Source of the DNA: Saccoglossus kowalevskii
Lineage: Eukaryota > Hemichordata > Enteropneusta > Harrimaniidae
Reading direction: 5' to 3'
DNA length: 14,151 nucleotides
Assembly: GCF_000003605.2 (NCBI RefSeq)
Contig: NW_003135337.1
Location: forward strand, 253,628-267,778
Shown here: positions 1-9,825 of the stretch, piece after piece
Layout: every line of letters starts with the position of its first letter
How positions within the stretch are numbered: position 1 is the first letter of the stretch
Position numbers and translations under genes: made by a program
Notes under the pieces: generated by a model
Databases searched by the model: none
Seen by the model: only the letters and a program-made list of their open reading frames with translations
Told to the model about the DNA's origin: nothing

Positions 1-219
1 TTTTCAGTTTATGGAAAATTGTCACTTATTATTGCAGGGAATATCTCCTACGAGGCAAGTCTTGAAGTGGAGAAGGCATTTCCAGGAAAAACAGTCGTAA
101 CCTTTCTTGAAGATCATATTGACAGGGAATATTTCCCCTCAGAAAAAAACTGTCAGATGTGTAGGATACAATTTCAGAAAAATATCTTCCTCCACACTTT
201 ACAAAGAATCTTACTCTAA
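1..219 (+). other. Open reading frame running in from the left edge; possible exon, unassigned
   Basis: Frame 1 of the plus strand is open from base 1 to a TAA at 217-219, giving about 72 residues. The first ATG in it is at 19-21. The first two thirds look moderately protein-like (IIAGNISYEASLEVEKAF, then EDHIDREYFPSEKN). The end (IQFQKNIFLHTLQRILL) is less so. An AG at 36-37 after a T-rich stretch could be a splice acceptor. I recognise no family. It lies on the strand opposite the IGF2BP-family gene, so if real it would be part of a different or nested gene. A chance open frame of this length is quite possible in this composition, so the call is weak. Confidence 0.2.
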
Positions 220-1124
220 AGTCGCCCCCACACCATCACGGATACCATCTCGTAGATGATGTTACACTTCTCTGTAGACACCTCCACATCACCCACTCCC
301 ACATGTTATTTTCAAATGTATTTTCCCGATCAAATTTTTCCAATATGCCGTGTAGATGTATTGATAAGGCATTCAGGTTTCAGATGACTTTCTATTGATA
401 ATTAGGCATCTGCTGATTTAGTGCACTCTCTCGATAGCCAGATTATGTAAACTGTCCCAGAAGCAGAGGTCAATGTCACTAATCCATAGAAATAAAAGGA
501 TAATGCCATGCAACTCCTTACATGGGGCCTCTCTTTCAAGAAAGCCAATGAACTGAAATACACAACACTATTTCTTTAAATGCATAGCAAATGAACTGAA
601 TCAAAAATACAAATCAAATCTTGTACTTCACTTAATGACAGAAAAATAAAATCGTTCTAAACGTCATTCATTCTTTTAAAACCTATTTACAATTGTCATG
701 TTGTAGCGTCATCACACGCATGGGAACCTCACTATAGAATACACAAATCAACAACTAGGGCACTCGAAAATGAGGAATAAAACAGAAGAAAGGACTTCAC
801 AGAAATGCTGTAAATTCAATGTTTTGATAAATATATATATTATGCGACATCGCAGAAAATCTCCAAATATATACATGACCCAATTGTCCAACCATGTACG
901 ACAGCGTACCAAAAAAAAATCTAAAGGTCACAAGCCAAAGTAGCAAAAACATCCATACCTTGAACATTTGGACATTTTCGTTGGATGACCACGAGAAAAT
1001 ACAACTGCTAAAAGGCAACAAATTTTATATATTTATGAAAAATCCACCATGGCAACAGCAGTATATTTAACCTTGAAAACAGTGCCCTCTTTGGTGGAGC
1101 AGAGAAAATGTGTGGGTGTATGAT

Positions 1125-1144
1125 ATGTGATGTGATGTGATGTG
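1125..1144. repeat. ATGTG pentanucleotide microsatellite (4 units)
   Basis: Four uninterrupted ATGTG units. They sit between two copies of the decamer TGTGGGTGTA (1111-1120 and 1141-1150), so a slightly larger duplication surrounds the pentamers. Confidence 0.85.
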
Positions 1145-1662
1145 GGTGTATATAATCCATTAAATCCAAGAATCGCATTTTGATATTTTCACCTGAAAAA
1201 ATTTTCAACTTGATACAAAACATGTGGGAGCTAGAAATGAGAAAACACTTACACAGATTTGAAGGCTTGATGCAAGCAACAAACACAATATCTACCTCCT
1301 ATTAGCAACCAATTTGGATTTAGTAAATAATTTCTGAACAATGGATGACATTTTGATATGTAATTAAATTTTAACATTTAATAAACACCACAATTTGTTC
1401 TTAAATGCTAGGGTAAAATATGACGTAGTCGTAATATTGTGAAAGCCAAGCTGCGCAATAAAATGTGCATTATGAATACTTGTATATTTCAGAACAGTAT
1501 AACATGGTACTAGTAATTGGATAAGCTTTAGTGTAAAAACTTTGCACACAGTGTAGTACAACTTGCCGTAGAAACTAGTTTTTAAGAATAATTTAAAATT
1601 GTAACAATACGACTGCTAATAATGATGATCATTTGTGATTCAAAAATTAGAGCAATTATTCT

Positions 1663-1673
1663 GGGGGGGGGGG
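1663..1673. repeat. Poly-G tract (11 G)
   Basis: Uninterrupted run of 11 G on the plus strand followed by ATCCTGC. It is one of three G/C homopolymers in the window; the others are at 2254-2266 and 5183-5196. Confidence 0.95.
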
Positions 1674-2253
1674 ATCCTGCATGAATTGGAACCATTTACC
1701 AGGAACATAAAATATGTGCACAGAAGTCGTAACACGAAGAGACGAGAATGTAATCATGATTGACGAGTTACTGCAACAATTGTCTACATAAAAATGTTCT
1801 CTGTAAACATATAGACAGCTAAGAAAAAAAATGCAGCACTGTAAATTGCAGCTCCAGTACAACTCAAATATCAGCATTTTTATAAGGATTCTTCAAGACT
1901 ATAAGTTTCATATCGATAAATGTGGTCTAAACGAAACTCTTTGGGCCACAAACAAAGCATACAATGAAATGTTGTGATTAACCTGTCGAAACTGACTTTC
2001 TGCTCAAAAATAAAATTTCAAAAAGTACATACCGTTACTAATCAAAGGGAACACAAGTAACAATATCTGGTGCTCAGTGAAGACTGGTTTTATTAGACAA
2101 GTACAATATTGTTCCATAAAGCACTTTCAAGGCATGATCACATACTAATTAGAACATTTTATTCCATCGCAATTGTATCTTCTTTATCCAATGTCTAGAC
2201 GAGTACAAGATAGAGTTATGATTTCAATACTGTGTGTTCACATTCATCTCAGT

Positions 2254-2266
2254 GGGGGGGGGGGGG
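2254..2266. repeat. Poly-G tract (13 G)
   Basis: Uninterrupted run of 13 G on the plus strand, followed by TCCTC. Like the run at 1663 it is followed within one or two bases by TCCT. It lies about 85 bp from the start of the minisatellite. Confidence 0.95.
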
Positions 2267-2349
2267 TCCTCAAATTTGCAAAGTAGAAAAATTTTACAGT
2301 TGAAAAAACAACCACTTTACAAAGTCAATGGTGCAATGAAAATTGTATA

Positions 2350-2716
2350 CAGGTACAGGGTATATAAGCCCTCCCTTTTCTTACCTAGATGGCCTAATTC
2401 CTATGCAGGTACATTGTATAATGCCCCCACCCCGAGTTAGTTTACCTCAATTCTCTGCAGGTAGTGTATAGATGGCCCAATTCCTATGCAGGTACATTGT
2501 ATAATGCCCCCACCCCAAATTAGTTTACCTCAATTCTCTGCAGGTAGTGTATATAGCCCTCCTTTCCTCAAACAGTTGGCCTTAATTCCATGCAGGTACT
2601 GTATATATAGCCTTTTTTTTCTCTCTCGCTGAGTTGACCTTGATTCTATGCAAGCAAGTACAGTGTATGTATATTGCTCTACTTGCAATGCTTAGGAAGT
2701 TGACCTTATTTCTTGG
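2350..2716. repeat. Degenerate minisatellite, seven units of about 52 bp
   Basis: Seven consecutive units can be laid out, each opening with CAGGTA or a variant and most ending in a version of TTCCTATG or TTCTCTG: 2350-2405, 2406-2457, 2458-2488 (short), 2489-2540, 2541-2592, 2593-2650 and 2651-2716. Within the array a higher-order 83-bp block, 2388-2470, is repeated almost perfectly at 2471-2553, with only a few substitutions. That points to recent unequal exchange or slippage. The outer units are more diverged than the central ones. The short ORF across it (2234-2440) is an artefact of the repeat and has no coding evidence. Confidence 0.88.
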
Positions 2717-4580
2717 CTGATAATAAACTTTGCTAATTTGAAAATACAACCGTAAATGTCCATATTTTCATAACATCTGCGACACACCCACATAGACTAG
2801 GGTTAGGAATTTTAAAAATTGCAGCAATAATCTACAATATCATTAAATTAATCTGCTATTTTTCTACTTTACACCTTGTGTGGAAATAAAACTGCTCCTT
2901 TAGCATGCGTATCAAAAACACCAAGGCTGGGACAAAATAAATGTGTAAACGAGAAAGCAATGTAATTGAAACAAAATGGAAAGAAAATTGCGAATAACAC
3001 TCTACACAGCATGCAATAATCATCGTGTCAAACACTGATGTAAATAAATAACATTTGGGAAACGCAGTGTGCATTTTTTTTAAATTTACTTTTCATTATT
3101 TTTTCAAACCATTTACAAAAATAAAAGACATTCATATTGCATGTACCGATACTATGAACAAGGTCAGAGTCAAAACCATAACAAGTCAACGTGTTCGGCC
3201 TGACACAAGTGTCTTGTTTGTTAATAAATTCTCATTCCCTACCATGTTATCATTCATAGAGATTTTGTTGCAATTGTGACTATACTAACTAATATCGTGT
3301 TACACCACCAGCTTATTTCTATCAACCATAAAATCGTACAGTGAATTTAAATTATATAAGCACTCTTAGTAACACCGGGTGGTGGACAAGAGAAACTACG
3401 TTTGTTGGCTTCCCTTCATGTGTCAAACAGGCGAATATGGTTTCTACAAGCTAGCTAAAGAGTTAATTTTCCATGTACGCATTTTAAAAATGTTAATCTA
3501 ACCAATATTGAACTACAACATCCTACTAATTACAATATGCATATTCCATTGTATGCTAAATTCAGCTGTGGAATTATTTATCAAGAAGAATCTTGTTTAT
3601 ACAATTAGTGACGTTTTCTACAATGTAAATAATTCCTCAATGTGGACATAATTCAACCAGCATCTCGTTAACAGGTCAACCAGGAATTTAATTTTTATCC
3701 TACATTTTTTTTTTAAATTATTTTCTATCAAAAAAAACAAATTTCAGACAGAAATGTGAAATTACATTTATTGTTATGTGGGTATATTGCCAAGATGTCA
3801 GCCTTTTTTTCTTAAAATTCACAAATTTCTGAGCCACGCTTCAAAATTCAATCTTGGGTAAATACTAAAAATGACTTTAGCCTTTGCGCAAGTATTGCAA
3901 TTTTTGTAACTAAGCTTCTAAATCACCATTCAGTGTTCCAAAAAGATACGTATCCAGCATACAAGGAGTTGTTCATTTGAATTAATAGAGGAAGATTTGT
4001 CAGGAAAAAAAATTTGCAAGTTAGATACAATAAATTGCATGCAAGGTCTTACAGAAAAGAAAAATATACAAATAAGACGCCATGAAAAAAAAACTGCACT
4101 TGTTACACCCCCACCCACCTACGATTTCAAATGCTACCATAGACCCCTGATAGATTAATTATTCCCTTGGTTTTACTTTTATCAACAGTTAAATATGCTA
4201 GGATAAAATCCAATAAGAGTTACGCAAAGTTGACCATAGAATGTTTGCAAATACAAAGGTTTCCTTCACAAGCAGTGATTTTAAAACCTACTGAAGATTC
4301 ATTCAACATCAAATCAGCTAAAATAAATTTTATTAAACCAATTTAATTTAACACATGCACTATCATCATATGAAAAAGCATGTTAAGTTTTCAGACATTA
4401 CTACCCATTGCAGGAACAGAAAAGTATCTTTTATCTGCTCTGACTGGATGCAGATAGTAGTATTAAAGCAGTCATGCATGCAGAGACTTGTTCCAGGCAA
4501 GTTGGAAGTACAGGATGCGTAGAATTGTCTTGCTCTGAACTATTGTGCCATTGCATCACAAAATGACAATATTAGGGCCC

Positions 4581-4606
4581 AACAAACCCTCACAACAAAC
4601 CCTCAC
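4581..4606. repeat. 13-bp tandem duplication
   Basis: AACAAACCCTCAC is repeated perfectly twice, head to tail, at 4581-4593 and 4594-4606. This is a simple slippage duplication. Confidence 0.9.
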
Positions 4607-4999
4607 GTCAACAATAAATCTCAAGGTCGTTTTTATAAACTTAAATGTATCAGCAATTCTAATAAGTGGCGACCAGATTAGTATTGTTAATTAATAATGC
4701 ATCGTTAATTATAAGAAAACATTAATTATGAATGGAGAAATGGTCATTAATATTCATTACACATGCTGGATATGCCTTGCTAAGTCCAGGTACGCACTTA
4801 GGACGAGTCTCCGAGGGAGTGGTGGCCAAACTACACAAGCCACAGATTGATCTAGCTTTACTCGCACAATAGAACGAACCTTGTCAACCAATAGAATCTG
4901 TGGCACCATAGACTATTGCGGCCTTGTCATTTGTCAGCTTGACGTTTTAATACACAATAGCTGCTAGTGTACATTATCTCGCTTCGTTGGTTTCCTTAC

Positions 5000-5075
5000 C
5001 TGCTTTGACCGCCTCCTTGTGCTTTCTTGCTTGTTGAATATTCCACAACAATAACTTGGCCCTGCAAGTTGTATC
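5000..5075 (-). CDS. IGF2BP: IGF2BP-family gene, second exon (end of RRM1 and start of linker)
   Basis: On the minus strand a pyrimidine-rich acceptor ending TTCTACAG precedes this 76-nt exon, and a good donor CAG|GTAAGG follows it. Joined in phase 1 to exon 1, it completes the Gly codon after the conserved Leu-Asn and continues GYNLQGQVIVVEYSTSKK, then a Gly/Gln-rich AQGGGQS. This supplies the last strand of RRM1 (VIVVEYS), which is missing from exon 1. The YS-SKK ending resembles the RRM1 end of IGF2BP proteins, where a short linker leads into RRM2. The exon ends after two bases of a codon (AG), so the next exon should contribute the third base, giving Arg or Ser. It is too short and has no Met, so a simple ORF search misses it. 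The reading frame, both splice signals and the exact completion of the domain fold make it convincing. Confidence 0.88.
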
Positions 5076-5182
5076 CTGTAGAATTATAAACAAACGCAAT
5101 ATTAACAATGAAAAGCTTGGTTTGCATCATGACGATCGGAGGTCAAGGACAGAAATGACCAGGCAAATTAAATCTGTAATAA

Positions 5183-5196
5183 CCCCCCCCCCCCCC
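5183..5196. repeat. Poly-C tract (14 C)
   Basis: Uninterrupted run of 14 C on the plus strand (G on the transcribed-sense minus strand). It lies about 110 bp upstream of exon 2 in the sense of transcription and 30 bp from the foldback element. It is G-rich in the pre-mRNA. Confidence 0.95.
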
Positions 5197-5225
5197 GACT
5201 CATTCAACAGGCTTATAATATAGCT

Positions 5226-5443
5226 AATACTGTAGAATACTTTATTTTCACTTGGAATTTATTTTCGCTATTTTCGCTGAAGAGATGATTCCGTGAAAAT
5301 AAAATCCAGCGAATAAACTTTTTTTCCTATATTTCACATTAAACTCACCCAAAATCAGTGAAAATAAATTCCAAGCAAAAGGCCCAAAAAGCCTTTTCAG
5401 CGAAAATTAATACCAGCGAAAATAAAGTATTTCACAGTATATT
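5226..5443. mobile_element. MITE-like foldback element with terminal and internal inverted repeats
   Basis: The ends form terminal inverted repeats. The left arm from about 5227 (ATACTGTAGAATAC followed by TTTATTTTC) matches the reverse complement of the right arm ending about 5440, with two mismatches over the first 23 bases. The similarity continues inward through GCTGG-like and TTTATTTTCGC-like blocks. A second, nested pair is perfect over 16 bp: CTTGGAATTTATTTTC at 5251-5266 against 5360-5375. A small hairpin (AAAAGGC...GCCTTTT) sits at 5377-5397. There is no coding capacity, so mobilisation would depend on a transposase elsewhere. No clear target-site duplication is visible; the flanks show TA on the left and AT on the right. 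The repeated TTTTCGC motif suggests growth by internal duplication of the arm. Confidence 0.72.
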
Positions 5444-6938
5444 AGTTTTTTCTCGGCAAGTAAGTACATACGTACGTTCGTGAACCATCAGCTGGTATAG
5501 CAGCAGAAGCACATGCATGGATAATTGATTTTTTTTTAATTAACGAAATATTTTGCAACTTAAGTCATTTTATGGTTAAGTTATCAATAATATTAATCAT
5601 CTTAAAGTTACATTTTTAAAGTTACAAATTTGCATATCATCCAACAAATCACATGAAAAGTATCATCTCTGAGTGCTACATTAATAACAGCAAAGATTTT
5701 CTGGTTTTTTGTTTTGTTAAAGGATGATTTCATAGTGTTTCAAAGTAATGAATTTTGACTCAAATGAAAAGCTTTGGCGATAAAATCTTATGCAGTAGAG
5801 AGTAAAAAGTAGCGATGTGAAAATTACAATCTCTGTTCGGATACTTCTCGCGTACAATACTACGTCAGGATATGCATCATGGTATCATTTAATCAAAGTA
5901 TAAATACTAGCATGTAGTCGGTTGAATTTTCCCCGAATATTTAGTTATCGGCCACTCGTCTACACTAGATTGCTAAATTTTTGGTAATTACGTAATTATT
6001 GTCAATGGACATAAAAGTGGTTGAAATGCAACACAGTCTGACCTGCATTTATACAAATCTTCGAAACTGACAAAAGAATTAACACAATACCAAATAACAT
6101 GCCCACAAAACAAATTACAATAAAATCTGTGATTGATACTTTTATTTTTAACTTTATGAAACATACATTTGTTGAACACAAGCTTGTTTTCACTATTATT
6201 TGTACAACCGACTAAAATAGGTCAAGACTGACCACAATGTTAGCTCTGACGTTGTTTCCTGCCATGTATTGTATACATAGGTTAGAGCATTCATTAAAGA
6301 ACTCTCAAGTTACGCTCTGGACTACAAACAACACCAAAGGGTCTGTCGTACAAATGTACATGATGTGAAAAAGTGGTGACCTAAATACAAAGATTTTTAA
6401 ATACAAATGTGTTCATGCTATAATTTAACTACAAATCGAGTTCTTGAAGCCATACAGAAACAGAACCATGGTGAAATTGATTTGCGACATATACATTACC
6501 AAGATCCGTATATTTAGGAATGAACTTTAATTTTTTATTTTTGTAAACCTTTTTTTTTTTTAAATCAGTCGTCAGTTGCAGGATTCAAATTTACTGCATA
6601 CTGTAACATCTAGTTCTATAATTATACATTATTAGAGCAAAATTTCATCGTCACCATCTAGAGTTTGTGTTGCTCTCAAAGAGTATTCATCCCCTTCGCT
6701 GCAGTGCTTCTATACGACAGTGTGTAGATTGCATGAATGCATGTATCCGCTACACTTTGCTACTACTACATTATGTCGAGTTTCTAACCTGCTTTCATGA
6801 GTGGACAGGATGTAATATGTTATAGTGTTGTTTATACAGCCATTTGACCTCTTGGCACCTATACAAGGACTGGGCATAAAGAAAACAGGGCCTCGAGTTG
6901 CACAAGCTATCATTCAGATAAACACATTGTTAGCCAAG

Positions 6939-7000
6939 TATATACAAGACAAGAGTACCGGTATATAGGACAGGGGTATACAGGACAGGGGTATACAGAA
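6939..7000. repeat. 15-bp short tandem repeat, about 3.5 units
   Basis: The unit GTATACAGGACAGGG appears at 6976-6990. A one-base variant precedes it at 6961-6975 (GTATATAGGACAGGG), a partial unit follows (GTATACAGAAAG), and a diverged unit lies before them (TATACAAGACAAGAG). Translated in one minus-strand frame it gives a repeated TPVLY motif, which is a by-product and not evidence of a protein. Confidence 0.85.
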
Positions 7001-7126
7001 AGTCCAATGATTTTTGTAATTTCATTGGTCGACTGACATCTATGTGGAGTTTGCACAGAATGGAAACTTCATCGCCTATCATTAAAAACTTTTGAAAAAT
7101 AGCATTCCCCTCATCTTGTACATCCT

Positions 7127-7173
7127 TGGTCAAGCCATGGAGGTAAAAATATTTTACCTCCATGGTCAAGCCA
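7127..7173. repeat. Perfect 31-bp palindrome nested in an 11-bp direct repeat
   Basis: Arms CCATGGAGGTAAAA (7135-7148) and its exact reverse complement (7152-7165) are separated by 3 nt. The 11-mer TGGTCAAGCCA occurs at 7127-7137 and again at 7163-7173, overlapping the outer ends of the palindrome. The pattern fits a templated insertion or fold-back synthesis event that duplicated the 11-mer. It could also be a very small foldback insertion with an 11-bp target-site duplication. It would form a stable 14-bp stem in the pre-mRNA. Confidence 0.9.
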
Positions 7174-8458
7174 AGTTGGTAATGCATTAATTAGGCTTAT
7201 CCAGGTTGCCTAAGTAGTATGTGCAGTGGTTTAATCATTCAATATTAATAAATCTAATATTGCTGGCTGCAGATCGTCTATTCCAAAGTCTGGAAATGAC
7301 CAGTTTCATTTCCCTCCCAATTCCCAGATTGGTACACAAACTGACTCTTAGATAGGTGAGAAAACAACACTGACAGTCATGCTGCCTTCAGTTTGTCTAG
7401 AACAAATCTCAATAAAAAAAGATTTCAAATTCTGTGAACTAAGCTCACAATTTAATAACTTTACTTCAGTCAAGATGATGTATTTAAGGTTTTGTTTCGT
7501 TGTCATCACACTCTAAAGACTGTCAAAGCAGTTTCGTTAAATTGACATCACGCATATCCTTCAATAACCAAAATAACATTACCGTAAACAGTTTAAATCT
7601 TGCTGCAAGAATTTTTCACAACTTGATGATTTTGTAATGCATTCCCGAGGACGAGGATTACAGAATCACTATGTTTTTTAGATACCTAGTGAAATTTTCA
7701 AAACTACCAAATTTCATGTTAATATTCTAATGTAAAGTATTTCAATGTCGAACAAAACACAAACTAAACTGACCTATGACCTGAGTGTGTCCTCTAAGGG
7801 AGTTACGATGCTCCACTGAGATTTTCTGCGACAATCAGTTCACTGGTGTGTCATTGACCGTACAACGGTACATTGATTGAAAAAATTACTATATTTACAG
7901 AATTTGTAATTTTATAAAACAAAAACAGTGTAAAAACAAAAAAAACCAGGTGCCTCAAGTCGCCTACAGTCAATTCAGCAAGCTGGATAAACTAGATTTT
8001 GGTGGATTTCATTTTATTTCAACTCTGAATTTTATAAAATCAGTTCTCTTAGAAGGCACAATACTGGCTATGACTAACGTATAAACACAATTTTTCACAA
8101 CAAATTTGGAGAGCAGAATCTTGCTCACTTCATGTATTTTTTAACAATTTCTGCAGATTTTTGATCAAATGGATACATTTTTCTATCAAATTTCTTGATC
8201 AAAATTTTTCGAAATACATTGAAAAAGATTATGTCCCTTTATAATGTATGAAATTGAACTAAAGTTACCCTCTGTGTTCTAAAGGTTAAAAGTAAATGAG
8301 GGAAAAAATAAATTAAAAGAGCACCAAGAAATTTTCCACTTCCAGATACAGTTGTGAAAATCAATGCTCGAAACGAGACAAGAGGAAATTCAATTCAAAC
8401 CATCAAATACTACGATAATTTCTGACCAAGTATAGTACCCGTAAATTATCTAGCTGGT

Positions 8459-8480
8459 TCAGGTCAGGTCAGGTCAGGTT
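8459..8480. repeat. AGGTC pentamer array containing direct AGGTCA half-sites
   Basis: TC followed by four AGGTC-type units (the last is AGGTT). Because the unit is 5 bp, AGGTCA hexamers recur at 8461, 8466 and 8471. Those at 8461 and 8471 are separated by 4 bases, the spacing called DR4 for nuclear receptors. The array can be explained as a pentanucleotide microsatellite alone. Confidence 0.75.
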
Positions 8481-8578
8481 AACCGATATGAGCGATATCA
8501 CATTCTCATCAATGGGTTTGATTGTGACCTCCATTAAAGTTGGACAGCTCATCATTTATCAAGACTTGAAATTCACCT

Positions 8579-8606
8579 AGGCAATGAAGGCAATTGCCTC
8601 AATGCC
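8579..8606. repeat. Imperfect palindrome centred on AGGCAATTGCCT
   Basis: AGGCAATTGCCT at 8588-8599 is a perfect 12-bp palindrome. The flanks extend the symmetry imperfectly (GGCAATG on the left, CAATGCC on the right). Related words (ACTGCC, GGTGCCC) follow within 30 bp, so this could be a remnant of a dispersed repeat. Confidence 0.5.
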
Positions 8607-9725
8607 CTACCTGACTGCCTTGGTGCCCTTAAATTTTCACTTGATAGTTTTAATGAGAAATGGCGTTTTTCAACAGGTTTTACCTCAAAAATGGATACAC
8701 TTACAATACTGAAGTTCAAGCCCAGATTCAGATGGTGGCAGAAATGAAAGCTTACTATAGGACCTAGGAGGCAGTTTTCTGAGAAAATTAGGATATATAA
8801 TGATATTATTTTCCAGCAATAAATTGTATTGTGTATAATTAAGATGATTGGAGGTTATCAAATTAATGGACATATTGCTATACATGTAAACATGCTGGAA
8901 TTTCCTGAAATGTTTTGTTTTTTAACACTTGAAAGGTCAGTTTCCAGTTGTTATATTATATCAAAACCGATGGATTATCCCTCACTTTTTTTGAGGCTAT
9001 TCTTTATTATTCACAAGAGCTAAAAAGATGATACTAAGGCGTGTTCAATAATGACAAGGGGTGCGTAGAGTTCAACTCCATGGTAGAATCGGAAATTCAC
9101 GATTCCTACTGGATACATGAAGAACAGACAATCACACGTCAAACAGTTATTTTAATATTTGTCAAAGTGTGCGGTAAAAAAAATGCATTTTTTCATTATC
9201 TGTCAAACGGATCCATCAAGCGCATTACAGTAAAAGGAGGTCAACTCGCCAACTGAACGCTTTGATGGGAATCGTTTGCACGTCCTAATTTGCTTATAAC
9301 GCAGATACACTGACTGGCACATTCCGAAAAAAAAACACATCAAGTACAAACGACAAATCAATACACTCGTATGATCACTGGAATAAAACAATTTTGGAAT
9401 GTTGCCAATAAGAACCGAGAAAAGACGTAGCCCTTTGAAAGACGTAGAGCAAAGGAGCTTCGCCGTGACATGAACATCGTGCGAAATCGAGAAAAAAAAA
9501 TTGTTTTCGTTGTGGCTAACCAATCAGAGGGTGTTGTACATTCCATTTCGTTTGTTTGGGCACATCTGGCTGATCATCACACTCCCAGTGTATTTACCAA
9601 ATGAGTGGCCAAAAACGCCAACGTGGAGAAATAAGATAGCCATTTTAAAAAGCAATCATACACAGTATAGTTCCATACGTTGAATGAATGCGAACGCAAC
9701 ACTGCGATACACGCCTCCAGTTTAC

Positions 9726-9740
9726 TACGAGACTCTCGTA
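9726..9740. repeat. Short perfect inverted repeat
   Basis: TACGAGA, one C, then TCTCGTA: 7-bp arms around one base, about 90 bp inside intron 1 in a CpG-richer stretch next to exon 1. Its function, if any, is unknown. Confidence 0.6.
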
Positions 9741-9825
9741 TTTTTCGACGTTTTTTTGACAGAATTTCTTTCATTTCGACCTCATCACGACATTATGACT
9801 TTAAATGACACATTCGGCTACCCAC

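Larger units (their letters stand above)
220..4999 (-). other. Inferred start of intron 2 of the IGF2BP-family gene; no exon recognised
   Basis: The donor GTAAGG lies at the complement of 4994-4999, so sequence to the left of it is intron 2 until the next exon. That exon should begin with one base completing an AG-split codon and then encode the start of RRM2, typically a basic residue followed by a hydrophobic-rich strand and NIP. I searched the minus strand down to position 1 for this pattern next to an acceptor and found no convincing match. The stretch is AT-rich with scattered stop codons in all frames. Outside the listed minisatellite, microsatellite, G-runs and small inverted repeats I see nothing functional. 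Intron 2 is therefore probably at least 4.8 kb, unless a very short or divergent exon was missed. Confidence 0.55.
5076..9825 (-). other. Intron 1 of the IGF2BP-family gene (4750 bp, phase 1)
   Basis: The intron runs from the GTGGGT donor (complement of 9820-9825) to the TTCTACAG acceptor (complement of 5076-5083). It is AT-rich with no persuasive coding exon. The repeats inside it are listed separately: a C-run, a foldback element, a 15-mer tandem repeat, a long palindrome and a pentamer array. The longest open frames in it (for example about 106 codons at 9203-9523, minus) look like chance: low-complexity, rich in Phe, Ser and Cys, and with no recognisable motif. The stretches 5444-6938, 7174-8458 and 8607-9575 hold nothing else that I can support. 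An intron splitting RRM1 after the LNG position is, as far as I recall, also present in vertebrate IGF2BP genes. Confidence 0.82.

Noticed and set aside
232-280. Candidate minus-strand exon after GGTGTCTACAG (reading KCNIIYEM)
   Set aside because: Good acceptor, but the frame meets a stop before a usable donor, or needs the weak GTATCC donor, and the residues do not match RRM2 of IGF2BP.
1981-2000. Tiny candidate exon 3 on the minus strand (17 nt between TTGAGCAG and a GTTAAT donor)
   Set aside because: The encoded residues do not resemble the start of IGF2BP RRM2, and the donor is poor.
9041-9256. 71-codon plus-strand frame ending in ITVKGGQLAN
   Set aside because: No recognisable domain, no supporting splice or regulatory signals, and overlapped by an equally unconvincing frame on the other strand.
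9203-9523. Longest open frame in the window (106 codons, minus strand)
   Set aside because: Low-complexity, Phe/Ser/Cys-rich translation with no motif. It lies inside intron 1, and AT-rich DNA readily gives one such frame per window.
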